Shown one piece after another: positions 63,754 to 64,000 of a DNA stretch of 64,000 bases (within the stretch, counting starts at the first letter, position 1; every line of letters starts with the position of its first letter). The notes beneath the pieces were generated by a model that did no database searches, was not told where the DNA came from, and was given only the letters and a program-made list of their open reading frames with translations. The stretch comes from JBGSUZ01 sp043770095 (GTDB lineage: Bacteria; Bacillota; Clostridia; Peptostreptococcales; Acidaminobacteraceae), in the NCBI GenBank assembly GCA_043770095.1, contig JAYVIR010000002.1, positions 1 through 64,000 of the forward strand, written 5' to 3'. The position numbers were made by a program, and so were the translations under genes.

Positions 63754-64000
63754 TTACTCACCTACTTCGTCGAGAATGTCTGACAATAATATGCCAAGAA
63801 CTCTGCTATTTTCTTCTAAAAGTGCATCGATAGAGTAATCCATTCTAACGATATGCTCTTGATTGTAAAAAATAACGCCGCCAATCATGCCCTTTTCCAC
63901 AGGTTGGTACCGCACTGTTTCAAGGTTGATTCCTTCATTTTTCAAAATTTCCTCGATCATTGCCTTATGCTTTCCTAGGTCAACTGGCGTTATTTCCATC
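63754..64000 (-). CDS. atpE: V/A-type ATP synthase subunit E, C-terminal part (cut by window edge)
   Basis: Only the last 82 codons are inside the window. GMIGGVIFYNQEHIVRMDYS followed by IDALLEENSRVLGILLSDI corresponds to the C-terminal globular domain of peripheral-stalk subunit E (GG-x-x-D-S/I pattern). The frame runs to the right edge, so the visible ATG at 63999 need not be the start. Stop is 1 base before the subunit A start. E standing directly before A, without F between, is not the order most often cited. Confidence 0.75.
   Translation of the reverse strand, partial: MEITPVDLGKHKAMIEEILKNEGINLETVRYQPVEKGMIGGVIFYNQEHIVRMDYSIDALLEENSRVLGILLSDILDEVGE

Overview
The window looks like the chromosome of a motile, Gram-positive, obligately fermentative bacterium of the Clostridia; the genus cannot be fixed from sequence alone. 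The reasons are the low G+C content, strong AGGAGG-type ribosome binding sites, frequent TTG/GTG starts, a B. subtilis-like flagellar gene order, SigI/RsgI, a SAM-I riboswitch on metK, both F-type and V/A-type ATPases, and genes of anaerobic lysine fermentation (kce, kal, atoDA). No rRNA, tRNA, CRISPR array, prophage or insertion sequence was seen. Most genes lie on the minus strand.

Layout. 1-378: end of a family 2 glycosyltransferase. 441-10858: late flagellar cluster in the Bacillus order recD2, comFC, yvyF-like, flgM, flgN, flgK, flgL, DUF6470, fliW, csrA, second fliW, flagellin, with sigma-28 promoters in front of flgM and flagellin. 10982-12297 (+): acetoacetate CoA-transferase atoDA. 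12409-17324: Leloir operon galKETM behind a promoter containing a perfect palindromic operator. 17516-21267: acetyltransferase-sigI-rsgI and a secreted coiled-coil protein. 21539-22967: metK with its riboswitch. 23185-26085 (+): large secreted phosphodiester glycosidase-like protein. 26180-31882: AEC permease, two unrecognised proteins, phosphoglucomutase, patatin, fabZ.

31439-55803 follows the B. subtilis core region around atp, read in transcription order: rho, rpmE, tdk, a DUF1385 membrane protein, prmC, prfA, (mnmH-)sua5, rpiB, upp, tagO, mnaA, atpZ-I-B-E-F-H-A-G-D-C, murA, mbl, flhO, flhP, a FlgJ-like rod protein, fabZ. The F-ATPase c subunit carries the complete Na+-binding signature at the same residue numbers as the Ilyobacter tartaricus ring, so the enzyme is probably sodium-coupled. 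At the sua5 position there is one continuous 699-codon gene joining tRNA 2-selenouridine synthase (MnmH) to Sua5, two tRNA anticodon-loop modification enzymes.

55968-64000: a secreted transglutaminase-like protein lacking the catalytic cysteine and mscL on the plus strand; then, on the minus strand, kce-kal of lysine fermentation and the 3' part of a V/A-type ATPase operon (E-A-B-D), cut by the window edge.

How they fit together: lysine and butyrate-type fermentation (kce, kal, atoDA) would supply ATP and acyl-CoA, two rotary ATPases would manage ion gradients, and motility is controlled by sigma-28/FlgM and by a FliW-CsrA switch acting on the flagellin leader, where a CsrA-type hairpin is visible. 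The most unusual items are the MnmH-Sua5 fusion, the paired fliW genes around csrA, the sodium-type c subunit beside a second rotary ATPase, the SigI locus with two matching candidate promoters, and the cysteine-less transglutaminase-like protein.
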